Shown here: piece by piece, positions 8,916-17,701 of the stretch
Layout of the letters: the number at the start of each line of letters is the position of its first letter
How positions within the stretch are numbered: the first letter of the stretch is position 1
DNA from: CAYRHN01 sp964424115
GTDB taxonomy: Bacteria; Chloroflexota; Anaerolineae; Anaerolineales; Anaerolineaceae
Assembly: GCA_964424115.1 (NCBI GenBank)
Contig: CAYRHN010000001.1
Location: 397,537-461,536, forward strand
Length of the DNA stretch: 64,000 nucleotides
Reading direction: 5' to 3'
Program-made: the position numbers and the translations under genes
Notes under the pieces: generated by a model
Told to the model about the DNA's origin: nothing
Databases searched by the model: none
What the model saw: only the letters and a program-made list of their open reading frames with translations

Positions 8916-10647
8916 CTTCATCCCCAAATACTTTCCAGGATCCGTGAATTCCATTGGGAGTAACCCCAAAGAAATAGCGATAGGTATTTCCTTCGCGATG
9001 AATCAAATCGTAAAGGGTAGTGTTCCCTTGCTTGTACTTCTTAATCAGGCCAATATCGCCCTGCCAAAGAACCGAGGAAGGCAATTCTTTGATAAGATCA
9101 TTAAATCGGGTGATTGCGTAATGCCACAACCGACGTGCTGAAGAAATAGTCACGTTCTTGACTACATTCCCGTTTCGTAGATCTCTGACAGTATAATAGC
9201 GTGTCTTATCTCGGTCTTGATAGGAAACAACTTCCACACCAGTTCTCGGGGATGAGATGGACGGTTCTTCTAAAGACGGGGCTGGATTCTCGATGAGTAT
9301 GGCCGCTTCAGGTTTGATCGTGTCAACCGAAGTAGTCGTTGATTGTTTTCCGCGCAGCACCAAGCCTACAATTTCATCTCGAACTGCCAATTCGGTATCT
9401 GTTTCGTTTCGAACATAGATCTTATTGTCGTCCAGAGCGTATGGTGCATCATCGCCTCGGGGAATAAGAATTCGCAATATCTTTTTGCCCTTATAGTCAT
9501 GAATGTCGAGCGTGCAAGCTAGAGGAGGGCTGATACGGGAGCTAATCTCCTTCTCTAATTGAGTAACAGCTTGCTCGGGAGCTGAGATTCCAATAGGGGG
9601 TTGTCGTAAATCGGCCGATAAACCAACATAAAGCGTTCCGCCATTGGTATTAGCAAATGCGCAAATATCAGTAAGTATCGAGAAGAGCTTTCCACCGCGA
9701 GCAGTGATAGATTCATGGAAGTCTTGAACAATATTAGGTCCTTCTTCTATTGCGACTTGAATGAAATCATAAACTGGTTCTTCTTTGTGACGGCGAGGGC
9801 GAGTTCTTGAAAAATCGTTACCGTTAAACAATGCGAGAATCGCCTCAAATGAGAGGTACGGGAGTAGTAAATCAGTGGCACGCTCTCCTAAAGCTAAGTT
9901 CTTCTTCCTCAATGGATCTTGAGTGAGGCGATGACAATCAGACCCTTGAATACAATGCATTCTTCGTGGATATTCAGGTTTAGTGCCGTTGAAGAACGTT
10001 GCCGTGGCGTGTTTTCCTTTTTGATCCAGATCAGTCACTTCGAGTGCATGTAAATTTGCGTCTTGCGTATAGGCAATTTTGGTTTGGCCTCCAAAGTTGA
10101 AACCACGCATCGCAACACCATTACTGGAATTGGCGTGTGCGGCAATAACTAATCCGCCTGCGTTGTTGATCAGTAGATACGCGTTAAGAACATCTGTTGT
10201 CGCCCCTACGACTTGAGATCCCTCATCCAACAGGGCAGGAGGAATGTTAAGAGCGAGAAGCAAGTGTTCAATTTCGCGGATGGGTTTATCGGGAGGGAAG
10301 ATTCCTAGAATATGGAATCCAAAAGTAGCGGTGAATTCAAAACCTGGCAGAATAAGCAAGGTTTGAAAAAGACGGCGGTATTCAGCGAGGCGATGCTTTT
10401 CTTCAGGAAGGAGACGATTTAATTTTTCAAGGAGTTCAAGTTCTTCAAACTCCTTCCGCATTTTCCTGTAACCAGAAATTGTATTGTGATCGGTAATTGC
10501 AATAATATCCATGCCGCGGGCTTCCGCTTTTTGAAGAATATCCAGGTAGGTAGTCTCGGGCTGTTGGTAATCGCTGGAAGCAGGTGTGTGAATATGCAAA
10601 TCTGCAGAATACCACTTTAAATCGGGGTTGGTTGGTTTTTTAGGCAA
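8905..10647 (-). CDS. PHP phosphoesterase fused to AlbA_2 (Schlafen-like) domain
   Basis: 580 residues, at least three parts. The N-terminal PHP domain (about 1-290) has a complete metal site: HIH in SADLHIHTPAS, TDHNTISGY, GFEF, AAHANSS and GSDCH. Residues ~295-430 carry an AlbA_2/Schlafen-type domain (ICAFANTNGGTLYVGLS, followed by AQLEKEISSRISPP-like helix and RNETDTELA), a putative nucleic-acid-binding module. The last ~110 residues form a domain I do not recognise. PHP proteins hydrolyse phosphoesters, so a nuclease or nucleotide phosphatase is likely. The TTG start is supported by AGGAGA about 7 bases upstream. It lies 11 bases downstream of a receiver gene and overlaps moaB, so it is part of an operon. 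Confidence 0.82.
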   Translation of the reverse strand: MPKKPTNPDLKWYSADLHIHTPASSDYQQPETTYLDILQKAEARGMDIIAITDHNTISGYRKMRKEFEELELLEKLNRLLPEEKHRLAEYRRLFQTLLILPGFEFTATFGFHILGIFPPDKPIREIEHLLLALNIPPALLDEGSQVVGATTDVLNAYLLINNAGGLVIAAHANSSNGVAMRGFNFGGQTKIAYTQDANLHALEVTDLDQKGKHATATFFNGTKPEYPRRMHCIQGSDCHRLTQDPLRKKNLALGERATDLLLPYLSFEAILALFNGNDFSRTRPRRHKEEPVYDFIQVAIEEGPNIVQDFHESITARGGKLFSILTDICAFANTNGGTLYVGLSADLRQPPIGISAPEQAVTQLEKEISSRISPPLACTLDIHDYKGKKILRILIPRGDDAPYALDDNKIYVRNETDTELAVRDEIVGLVLRGKQSTTTSVDTIKPEAAILIENPAPSLEEPSISSPRTGVEVVSYQDRDKTRYYTVRDLRNGNVVKNVTISSARRLWHYAITRFNDLIKELPSSVLWQGDIGLIKKYKQGNTTLYDLIHREGNTYRYFFGVTPNGIHGSWKVFGDEDES

Positions 10648-10658
10648 GTAATTCTCTC

Positions 10659-11030
10659 CTATTGTTTTTTCTCGAGTTTTGAGGGAGCGTTTCTCATTAA
10701 TTTTATTAGATCATCCGGCATGTATGGCTTTAGCAAGAAACCATCCGCTCCGTTCTGCATACAGATGTCTTGAAGATCCATTCCGGATGTCATAAATACA
10801 ACCAATGAACGAGTGGATTCGTTTTCTCTTATGTTTTTTAACAATGAAATGCCATTCCCGGTTTTTAGATGCACATCTAACAATACAATCTCAGGATTTT
10901 CGCAGAGGATCACTTCCATGAGATCGTCGTCGGGATTTGCGGCTGACACTTCAAACCCTTCAATTTCGAGTAAAGTTTTTAGAAGGGAACGCATGGTGTC
11001 ATCATCTTCAATAATCGCGATTTTTGGCAT
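10659..11030 (-). CDS. Stand-alone response regulator receiver protein
   Basis: 123 residues consisting only of a CheY-like receiver domain: acidic pocket EDDD at 8-11, phospho-acceptor D52 in VLLDVH, switch residue T81 in FMTSG and conserved K101 in LLKPY. No output domain or partner kinase is encoded nearby, so it presumably works through protein contacts. It sits in a minus-strand run with lon upstream (14-base gap) and the PHP-AlbA_2 gene downstream (11 bases), so it may be made under the same conditions as the Hsp20/Lon stress genes. Confidence 0.9.
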   Translation of the reverse strand: MPKIAIIEDDDTMRSLLKTLLEIEGFEVSAANPDDDLMEVILCENPEIVLLDVHLKTGNGISLLKNIRENESTRSLVVFMTSGMDLQDICMQNGADGFLLKPYMPDDLIKLMRNAPSKLEKKQ

Positions 11031-11044
11031 ATTTGCTTCTCTGG

Positions 11045-13612
11045 TTACTGGTCAGGATGGTTGGAAGACAGGGTGTTACGTTTCCTATCTTTGCGAAGTG
11101 CAAGGCGGAATACATCATCCACCGTGTCAGCGAACACAAATCGTAAAGACGCTCGAATTTCCTTGGGGATTCCTTCTAAATCAAGTTTATTTTCACGAGG
11201 AAGGATAATCGTTTTTAACCCGGCCCGGTGAGCGGCTAATACTTTTTCTTTTATTCCGCCAACCGGAAGAACCTGCCCTCGCAATGTGATTTCTCCAGTC
11301 ATTCCTACGGTTGGATCAATAGAAATATTTGATAATAGAGACGCTATGGCAGTTGCAATAGTTACGCCGGCTGATGGACCATCCTTGGGCTGTGCCCCGG
11401 ATGGTATGTGAAGATGAATATCCAGTTTGTTGTAAAAATTTGGATCGATATTTAAAGAGACAGCATTTGTGCGAATATAAGATAGCGCAGCTTGCGCTGA
11501 TTCTTGCATAACATTGCCAACCGAGCCGGTTATGTTAAAGCTCTTACCGCCAGGCATGCTTGTGGCCTCAATAAACAATATATCGCCGCCAAATGGTGTC
11601 CATGCCAGCCCTGTTGCTACACCCGGGATGGATGTGCGTCGGTTAATTTCATTGTTGCTCAAATACAACGGCCGCCCTATCATTGATTTTAAATGCGATG
11701 ATTTTATAATAAATTGTCGATGGCTTTTCTTGGACGAAACCTTAACAGCTATTTTCCGGCAAACTGCACCTATTTGTCTTTCAAGGTTTCTTACTCCAGC
11801 CTCCCGGGTGTAATTATTAATGATTGAAACTAAAGCGGTATCTTCAAATTGAATTTCATTATCGAGCAATCCGTTTTCTCTTATTTGGCGAGGAATAAGG
11901 TAGTGAGTGGCAATTTGCACTTTTTCTTGTTCGGTATACCCCGCCAGTCTGATTAACTCCATGCGGTCTAGTAATGGAGCTGGGATTGTCTCTGCTTGAT
12001 TTGCGGTGGTAATAAACATAACTTGAGACAGGTCAAAGGCTACCTCAAGGTAGTTGTCTCTAAATTCAATGTTCTGTTCAGGGTCAAGAACTTCCAAAAG
12101 GGCCGCTGCTGGATCTCCATGAAAATCCATCGTAATCTTATCGATTTCGTCCAGCATGAAAACTGGATTCTGGGATCCGATTCGGCGGATGGCCTGAATA
12201 ATCCTTCCGGGCATTGCTCCTATATAGGTTCGGCGATGTCCGCGAATTTCAGCTTCGTCGCGCATGCCGCCTAATGAAATGCGTAGAAATTTTCTTCCCA
12301 TTGCTCTCGCAATGGATTTACCAAGGGATGTTTTTCCAACTCCGGGGGGACCAATGAAACACAGGATACCCCCCTCTCTTTCATGGCGGATCAAATCTTG
12401 ATCGGGGAGGGCGCTAAGAGCCGACTTCCTATCCATGCGCAGTTTTCGGACCGCGAGGAATTCAATAATTCTTCTCTTAATCTCGTCCAATCCATAATGA
12501 TCTTCGTTGAGTATTTTTTGGGCGTGTTCAATATCAAGGTTGTCTTCTTCTCGATTTTTCCATGGGAGCGAGGCAATCCATTCAATGTACGTTCGTATAA
12601 CTCCATATTCAGCCGCTGCTGTAGGAAGACGGGTCAATCTATCCATCTCGCGATTGGCCATGGTTAAGGCCTCTTCGGTTGGGCTTGCTTTTTGAAGCTT
12701 TTCTCGCAGATCTTCGATGTCAGCGGCTTGTTCGTCAATCTCTCCTAATTCTTTCTTGATTGCCCGAATCTGCTCGCGAAGGAAATATTCGCGTTGAACT
12801 TTTTCAATCTCTGAACGAGCTTCATTTTGTATTTTTTGGCCCAGGTCCAGGACTTCGCTCTCCCGGGTAAGTATCGCAACGAGTTTACGCAATTTATCCA
12901 TCAAGGAATCCTGCTCCAGGATGGTTTGAGCGTCGTTCAATTCCATACGCTGAAAATTGGCAATAGTATATACTGTTTGGAGGGGGTCTTGTATGGAAGA
13001 GATTGTGCCAATCAACTCGCGCGGAATCGAAGGAATTAATCCAGCAATATGTTCAAATTGATCGCGCGCGTTTCGACTTAATGCTTCAACTTCAATCCCT
13101 GTTTCGATAATTTCCGGCCTTGGGCTGACCCGGGCTTTAAAATAAGGTTCTTGTTGTGTATATTCAATGATATTAAATCTGCTTAGTCCTTGGATCAGAA
13201 GCCGGATGGTGCCATCTGGAGCTCGGAATAAGCGATGAATTATTCCCAAAGTGCCTATCCCAAATAAATCTTCAGCCCCTGGCGTTTCAATATCAGGGTT
13301 CTTGCTGGTCACTAAACCAATCAAGCGTTGCTCGCCGGCAACTACATCGTCCACAAGTTTGATCGAGCGAGGTTGACCTATTGTCAACGGAACAGCGGTT
13401 TGAGGAAATACAACCAGTCCCCGCAATGGTAGGATCGGGAGGATTTCAGGAGAAGTAATATCAACCTGTTCACCTTCTTGGATCGCACTTCCAGAAGGGG
13501 AGCCCAAGATATTGATCCAAGAATCAGAAAACACAAAAGCTTTCTCTTGGTCCTCCTCGTCATCCCATTGTGGGATTTGTTTGAGCCGTGGACGCGTTGG
13601 TGATTGTGGCAT
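11045..13612 (-). CDS. lon: ATP-dependent endopeptidase Lon
   Basis: About 855 residues, slightly long for LonA. An N-terminal substrate-recognition domain begins at ILPILPLRGLVVFP (~residue 58), followed by a coiled-coil region, the AAA+ module with Walker A GPPGVGKTSLGKS (~residue 422), and the serine protease domain with catalytic Ser in KDGPSAG (~743) and Lys in VGGIKEKVLAAH (~786). It degrades unfolded and regulatory proteins in the cytoplasm. The open frame extends to 13684 but that start overlaps hsp20; the ATG at 13612 (MPQSPTRP), 37 bases after the hsp20 stop, is preferred although its Shine-Dalgarno is weak. The ~55-residue acidic N-terminal leader is unusual. hsp20 and lon appear co-transcribed. 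Confidence 0.93.
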   Translation of the reverse strand: MPQSPTRPRLKQIPQWDDEEDQEKAFVFSDSWINILGSPSGSAIQEGEQVDITSPEILPILPLRGLVVFPQTAVPLTIGQPRSIKLVDDVVAGEQRLIGLVTSKNPDIETPGAEDLFGIGTLGIIHRLFRAPDGTIRLLIQGLSRFNIIEYTQQEPYFKARVSPRPEIIETGIEVEALSRNARDQFEHIAGLIPSIPRELIGTISSIQDPLQTVYTIANFQRMELNDAQTILEQDSLMDKLRKLVAILTRESEVLDLGQKIQNEARSEIEKVQREYFLREQIRAIKKELGEIDEQAADIEDLREKLQKASPTEEALTMANREMDRLTRLPTAAAEYGVIRTYIEWIASLPWKNREEDNLDIEHAQKILNEDHYGLDEIKRRIIEFLAVRKLRMDRKSALSALPDQDLIRHEREGGILCFIGPPGVGKTSLGKSIARAMGRKFLRISLGGMRDEAEIRGHRRTYIGAMPGRIIQAIRRIGSQNPVFMLDEIDKITMDFHGDPAAALLEVLDPEQNIEFRDNYLEVAFDLSQVMFITTANQAETIPAPLLDRMELIRLAGYTEQEKVQIATHYLIPRQIRENGLLDNEIQFEDTALVSIINNYTREAGVRNLERQIGAVCRKIAVKVSSKKSHRQFIIKSSHLKSMIGRPLYLSNNEINRRTSIPGVATGLAWTPFGGDILFIEATSMPGGKSFNITGSVGNVMQESAQAALSYIRTNAVSLNIDPNFYNKLDIHLHIPSGAQPKDGPSAGVTIATAIASLLSNISIDPTVGMTGEITLRGQVLPVGGIKEKVLAAHRAGLKTIILPRENKLDLEGIPKEIRASLRFVFADTVDDVFRLALRKDRKRNTLSSNHPDQ

Positions 13613-13649
13613 AGAAGTGTTATTAACCTTGGAAATTTCTAATAAAGTC

Positions 13650-14057
13650 TTATGCTTTGGGCAAAATGACAGTAAGGAAACCATCCTGATATTCTGCGGT
13701 AGTTGAAGAAATACTTAACAAACCCGGCAATTTGACTTTAACACAGAATTGTCCCGTATGGATTTCCATCTGATAGAAGGCGCCATGTGCTGCTGTATCC
13801 ATCCGAGAGCCGCGAACAGTGAGATGATCTTGATCCAAATTGATCGAAAAACCCGACTTATCCATCCCTGCAATTTCAATTCGAACGATGATGGCCTCTT
13901 CGGTTTCAAAGATGTCAGTAGGCGGGTGCCAGGCGTTTTGATACACAACCAAATGCCAGTTGTCAATAGTGGAGACAAAATCGACAGCGTTATTATTAGT
14001 ACGCGAGGATGCTTCTTTCGTCTTGCCAAAGGAGGTCTTATTATTTACGTTTATCAT
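13650..14057 (-). CDS. Hsp20/alpha-crystallin family small heat shock protein
   Basis: 135 residues: a short N-terminal arm, then an alpha-crystallin domain (about residues 45-135) starting WHPPTDIFETEEAIIVRIEI, with the family stretch AEYQDGFLTVILPKA ending the protein; the usual C-terminal I-X-I tail is absent, which may limit oligomer assembly. It is an ATP-independent holdase for unfolding proteins. The start at 14057 has GAGG 5-8 bases upstream. The open frame reaches 14132, but those extra residues are translated from the tRNA gene and are not real. It lies directly upstream of lon, forming a chaperone/protease pair, and 48 bases downstream of tRNA-Arg on the same strand. Confidence 0.9.
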   Translation of the reverse strand: MINVNNKTSFGKTKEASSRTNNNAVDFVSTIDNWHLVVYQNAWHPPTDIFETEEAIIVRIEIAGMDKSGFSINLDQDHLTVRGSRMDTAAHGAFYQMEIHTGQFCVKVKLPGLLSISSTTAEYQDGFLTVILPKA

Positions 14058-14105
14058 ATTTCCTCGCTCCCAGAAAGAAACTGATCCAAACTTCTTGAAA
14101 ATGAG

Positions 14106-14178
14106 CGCCCCTGGTGGGATTCGAACCCACAACCAACAGCTTAGAAGGCTGGTGCTCTGTCCGTTGCGCTACAGGGGC
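14106..14178 (-). tRNA. tRNA-Arg (anticodon UCU)
   Basis: On the minus strand the acceptor arms GCCCCTG and CAGGGGC pair perfectly over 7 bases, the T arm reads GTGGG-TTCGAAT-CCCAC, and the anticodon loop is CTTCTAA with anticodon UCU. The D arm is GCGC...GAGC-like with an ACGGACA loop. The anticodon stem has four pairs plus a C-U mismatch at its top (positions 27-43). CCA is not encoded. It sits 11 bases after the stop of the upstream minus-strand gene and 48 bases before hsp20, so it is embedded in a run of same-strand genes. Confidence 0.96.
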
Positions 14179-14189
14179 TAACTAATGAT

Positions 14190-14627
14190 CTATAGCTGAA
14201 ATGGGCGGAGACCTTTGTAGACTTGCGAGCCTGACAGGGTTCTTAAGATCAACCCAGCATCTTTTCCTGTTCGCCCCGCTAATTCAAGCGGGGTCAATGG
14301 GTGGTTCCCATTTGCAAGAAAAGCACGAAAAACGATATCTACCAGAGAGGTAATATCCGATAAGAAACCCGGTAATTGAGCGCAATGGCTCATTAAGGTG
14401 TGCTGCAAACCGTCGACTTGCTTTACTTCGGCAGTTACAGGATCTATCCAGTCTAGAAAGGTTTGTTCCCCCAGGTTTTCGAAAATTTCTTGATGATTGG
14501 GGCACAGACAGCTGTAAAGGTAAACCCTCCAATTGTTATCATGACGCATCCACCAATCGAAATCAATATGAATCGGTGTATTCAACGAAGGCTTCACCAA
14601 GCTGAAGTGTTTCACCTCATTCGTCAT
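14190..14627 (-). CDS. Unrecognised 145-residue protein with possible C-terminal helical domain
   Basis: I cannot assign a family. The chain is soluble and rich in tryptophan near the N-terminus (DFDWWMRHDNNWRVYLYSCLCP), with two cysteines in the segment SCLCP that could bind metal or be incidental. The C-terminal third (TPLELAGRTGKDAGLILRTLSG) has the spacing of a helix-turn-helix or winged-helix segment and ends with YKGLRPF. Its start overlaps the end of the larger gene upstream (14617-16218) by 11 bases, so the two are translationally coupled and likely act together; tRNA-Arg follows 11 bases after its stop. Confidence 0.7.
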   Translation of the reverse strand: MTNEVKHFSLVKPSLNTPIHIDFDWWMRHDNNWRVYLYSCLCPNHQEIFENLGEQTFLDWIDPVTAEVKQVDGLQHTLMSHCAQLPGFLSDITSLVDIVFRAFLANGNHPLTPLELAGRTGKDAGLILRTLSGSQVYKGLRPFQL

Positions 14628-16218
14628 TGAAATTCTCCTGGGAGTTGTCTAAGAGGCGGAAGTACAAATCGCCCAGATGGGCAACTTTATTGCTTGTCTT
14701 AAGAATATGCAAGATGGGACCGGGAGGGCATCGGCGAATTGCGTTGACAGATGCATAAAGGTCCTGTGCGTGCACATGCCCTTGAGGACTCAATTTACTT
14801 AATTCGCGCATTGTATTAAATAGAGTGGTCTCGAGGGATACTTTACGCGAAATAACAGGTTGCCAAATTTGATCGAGTGATTCTGGATCCGGTATTGCGA
14901 TAGCCATCCGCTCATCGAAATTCGCAGAAACTAGTTGTTTTAAGACGGCGAAGACTATCCCGCCATCCGCACCTACTAAAATGGTGCGCATCCACTCTCG
15001 AGTTGCGCGATGTTTTTCGGCGCGAATCAGGACCTCGCCGGGTTGTTTTGATTTACTCACATGAAGAATTACTCCGGGGAACAACCCTTGCTCAAGATAC
15101 CACTCCCTCAATCCAAAAACATAATTAAATGGACGGACAACCCAACCTGAGAATTTTTGGTTTGAGTCGATATCACAGAATGTAAAACGGATACGGGGGG
15201 ACTCAAGAGCAGATGGGAATATCCTCTGGAGGCCATTGCATAGAGGCAAAGTGCCCGCTCGCCAATGGGGATATGAAAGGCTGACGCTAATCTCTTCGCT
15301 TGAGCATTTTTCATCAAGCACAGACGGTTGAAGCTCGTCAAATACCAAGCTATCAAACTGATGTAACCAATCCTGGACAGCTCCCGGGTTGTAATCGCTT
15401 GGGGTATATCGTAAAGAAATCGGGGGGTCCTTTACTTCATTTGGCTCAAGGCGGCGTAAGAACCATAACACTTCACCGGTTGGGCCTACCTCGTCGAAAC
15501 GGCCGTCTTCTTGCAAAGCAAGGTTCAATGAAAACTCTGTGAGCTTTAAATTAACATCGGTAGGAAGCTCTATTTGTTCAAGGATGGCAGATGTTGACAG
15601 TGGTCCCCCATTGGCCTCGTCTAGTACTGCTTCAGCCAAGTTTAAATGGCCAATGTTAACATCTACCAATAATGCCCGCGGGAACCATTTTCCGGCAATT
15701 TGTACCAGATCGGGATTAGATCGCAAATCTTCAACCAGTCGTTCTTCAACGATTGCGCCATATTTAGAGATCACATAATCACTATCAAGCAAATCATCAG
15801 CTATAGTTTTTGGTGAGGTCTGGTTCAACGAATGGGATTCAAGATCAGAGGCATATTGTTTCTTGTCGCCAGTTTCGAATTCAACCTCAATCACTGAAAA
15901 AGAAGGGATTTCCGGGTTGTTGCCTCGCCTAACTGAAGTGACCCGAGCATTCTGCCAATTATTGCCCGGAAATACAATCGATTCTCCAACCTCGTAGCTT
16001 TCTCGCGGAAGATAGGTCTTTCCAATAGTTAGTTGTTTTTGCTCTAAATTTTCTTTTTCGTCTGAAATGCGTTTCATAATGAGTGCAGTTGTCAACTCAT
16101 TAGGGCTTTGCGGTGTTTCAATTTCCAATAAATATCCGTATAGGAACTCAAGATCGGAATCTTGTATCACTAAATTATCCCAATAATTTTTGGGAAGTGA
16201 AATTAGAGCGCTATTCAT
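14617..16218 (-). CDS. Unrecognised 533-residue multidomain protein
   Basis: No family recognised. There is no signal peptide or membrane segment. Residues ~70-125 (YEVGESIVFPGNNWQNARV to YASDLES) look like a small SH3/Tudor-like beta barrel. Residues ~165-250 (LNLAEAVLDEANGGPLSTS to EVLWFLRRLEP) resemble a winged-helix module of the HARE-HTH kind that precedes many nucleic-acid proteins. The remaining ~270 residues are mixed alpha/beta with conserved-looking LSYPHWRAGTLPLC. A DNA- or RNA-linked role is a guess from these resemblances. It is coupled by an 11-base overlap to the 145-residue gene; together they look like a lineage-specific pair. A TATAAT box lies 60 bases upstream. Confidence 0.72.
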   Translation of the reverse strand: MNSALISLPKNYWDNLVIQDSDLEFLYGYLLEIETPQSPNELTTALIMKRISDEKENLEQKQLTIGKTYLPRESYEVGESIVFPGNNWQNARVTSVRRGNNPEIPSFSVIEVEFETGDKKQYASDLESHSLNQTSPKTIADDLLDSDYVISKYGAIVEERLVEDLRSNPDLVQIAGKWFPRALLVDVNIGHLNLAEAVLDEANGGPLSTSAILEQIELPTDVNLKLTEFSLNLALQEDGRFDEVGPTGEVLWFLRRLEPNEVKDPPISLRYTPSDYNPGAVQDWLHQFDSLVFDELQPSVLDEKCSSEEISVSLSYPHWRAGTLPLCNGLQRIFPSALESPRIRFTFCDIDSNQKFSGWVVRPFNYVFGLREWYLEQGLFPGVILHVSKSKQPGEVLIRAEKHRATREWMRTILVGADGGIVFAVLKQLVSANFDERMAIAIPDPESLDQIWQPVISRKVSLETTLFNTMRELSKLSPQGHVHAQDLYASVNAIRRCPPGPILHILKTSNKVAHLGDLYFRLLDNSQENFNDE

Positions 16219-16237
16219 GAACCTTTTTTGACTCCCG

Positions 16238-16256
16238 AGAAAGTTAGCGACTTTCT
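16238..16256. repeat. Short hairpin in the leader of the 533-residue gene
   Basis: Perfect 7-base inverted repeat AGAAAGT-TAGCG-ACTTTCT, 20 bases upstream of the ATG at 16218 and just downstream of the -10 box at 16278-16283. It would lie in the 5' leader or act as an operator; which of these cannot be decided from sequence. Confidence 0.4.
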
Positions 16257-16277
16257 ACATATTTTCGAATTCAATTT

Positions 16278-16283
16278 ATTATA
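16278..16283 (-). promoter_or_regulatory. Putative -10 box for the 14617-16218 gene
   Basis: Minus-strand TATAAT at 16283-16278, in the 91-base gap between this gene and the M23 peptidase gene. No convincing -35 hexamer stands at 17 bases. The box would place the transcription start near 16271, giving a leader of about 50 bases. Confidence 0.4.
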
Positions 16284-16309
16284 CCTTAATTCAATCGAGC
16301 ATAAGATCT

Positions 16310-17701
16310 CTACGGGAAGGTGTTTTCAAGCCATGTTTGGGGATTGACGAGTTGCCCCCCAACCCATATTTCCCAATGCAGGTGAGGTCCCGAAACCCTG
16401 CCGGTATCTCCGATTAGCCCAATCAATTGCCCTTGCTCCACCATGTCCCCGACTTTGACATATACTTCTTTTTGATGATAAATTCCGCTGTACACTCCCC
16501 AGCCGTGGTCAATGATGGTAGCGTTCCCGCGTATTGTCAATGAGCCCGTATAAATGACTCTTCCGGCTGCAGGGGCATAAATATCCAAACTGGGTATGAC
16601 ACATACACCATAATCAATTCCTGTATGAAAGGATTTAAAAGTCCCATTGTATACTCGTTCATCTCCGAACCAGGCAGTAATGCAATCTGGTTCATTATTG
16701 GCTGGTTTGAATATTCCAGACCATAACCTCATGGGACTGGCAGGAGTGATCAGAGAACGGATATAGTCTTCTTCTGGCTGTGTGTTCTTAGGGTCGATGG
16801 TTTCAGGAGGAACAGTCAGCGGGGCGGAAATTCTGAAATAGCCATGTTGTACTAAAACGGATTGCTCCAACGAGAAGGAAGTTCCAGAAGAATTTTGTCC
16901 GGATATCTTGAGGGTGGTTAATCCAGTATCTGCATTGCGGTAAATTCCCTGCAGAGCGACATACTCTCCGGGAGCATTTTCAAAAAAATTCAGGGGATTC
17001 CCTTGTAAACTTCCTGTAAGTATCATTTCACCGGTAGTCGCCACCCTGATCGAAACAGTTTCTCCTTGCTTCAGAGGGAGGGGGGCTACCGAAATTTCTT
17101 TTACGTCAGGTGAAAACACACTGATTGACGAGTTGTCTTGTGAACTCGAATAGATGATATCGCCATTCAGGAATTCCCAATCTTGCTTGCTATTATTCTG
17201 ACTTTTAATCCCCCATGGATTTTGCATGCTCTTTACGCTTAACTCTAGAAGTGATTCGCCGGTATGCATGGAGGCAATACGAACAAATCGTTTATTGTCA
17301 TCGCGTTGAGGTAATATCAAAGGTGCGCCCGCATATACTTCAACGGGGCTGGTTAAGCGGTTGATGCGAGCTATTGTGTTTACAGGAAGAGCATAAGTTA
17401 AACTCAGATCTGAAATCTTCTGACCGAAAGGTATAGTTGAGGTGGTCAAAGTTCCGCTAATGCCCGCAAGACTTGGTATTACTAGAGAAGAGCCCACGAG
17501 CAAAACATCTGGATTGGCAAGATTATTGGCGTCAATGATATCTTGAGATGAAATCCCGAACTTTTGGGCAATTGATGTCAAGGTATCACCTTCTTGGACA
17601 ATATATATTGGATAATCGTCCTGATTTTGCCCTAAAACCACGCTTTGAGGAAAGAAGAATGCCAAAATAATAATTGCTACCAGAATTTTATAAAGCTTCA
17701 A
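16310..17701 (-). CDS. Secreted LysM domain M23 family peptidase
   Basis: 463 residues. A signal peptide (KILVAIIILAFFFPQ, cleavage after ~25) is followed by a LysM domain (~33-75, YIVQEGDTLTSIAQKFGIS) and a second weaker LysM-like stretch (~85-130, TSTIPFGQKISDLSLTYALP). The C-terminal M23 domain (~340-460) has the zinc motif HTGIDYG (H and D) and HLHWEIW with the catalytic histidines. These enzymes cut peptidoglycan cross-bridges or, when degenerate, activate other amidases; the metal ligands here are intact, so activity is expected. LysM would anchor it to the wall. Its start overlaps the DUF192 gene by 14 bases, indicating coupling. Confidence 0.9.
   Translation of the reverse strand: MKLYKILVAIIILAFFFPQSVVLGQNQDDYPIYIVQEGDTLTSIAQKFGISSQDIIDANNLANPDVLLVGSSLVIPSLAGISGTLTTSTIPFGQKISDLSLTYALPVNTIARINRLTSPVEVYAGAPLILPQRDDNKRFVRIASMHTGESLLELSVKSMQNPWGIKSQNNSKQDWEFLNGDIIYSSSQDNSSISVFSPDVKEISVAPLPLKQGETVSIRVATTGEMILTGSLQGNPLNFFENAPGEYVALQGIYRNADTGLTTLKISGQNSSGTSFSLEQSVLVQHGYFRISAPLTVPPETIDPKNTQPEEDYIRSLITPASPMRLWSGIFKPANNEPDCITAWFGDERVYNGTFKSFHTGIDYGVCVIPSLDIYAPAAGRVIYTGSLTIRGNATIIDHGWGVYSGIYHQKEVYVKVGDMVEQGQLIGLIGDTGRVSGPHLHWEIWVGGQLVNPQTWLENTFP

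Noticed and set aside
14058..14132. Longer N-terminus for the Hsp20 protein
   Set aside because: The extra residues (MWVRIPPG) are translated from the tRNA; a good ribosome site supports the start at 14057.
13960..14181. Plus-strand frame of 73 residues covering the tRNA
   Set aside because: Its C-terminus (APGGIRTHNQQLRR) is the familiar spurious translation of the antisense of a tRNA-Arg gene.
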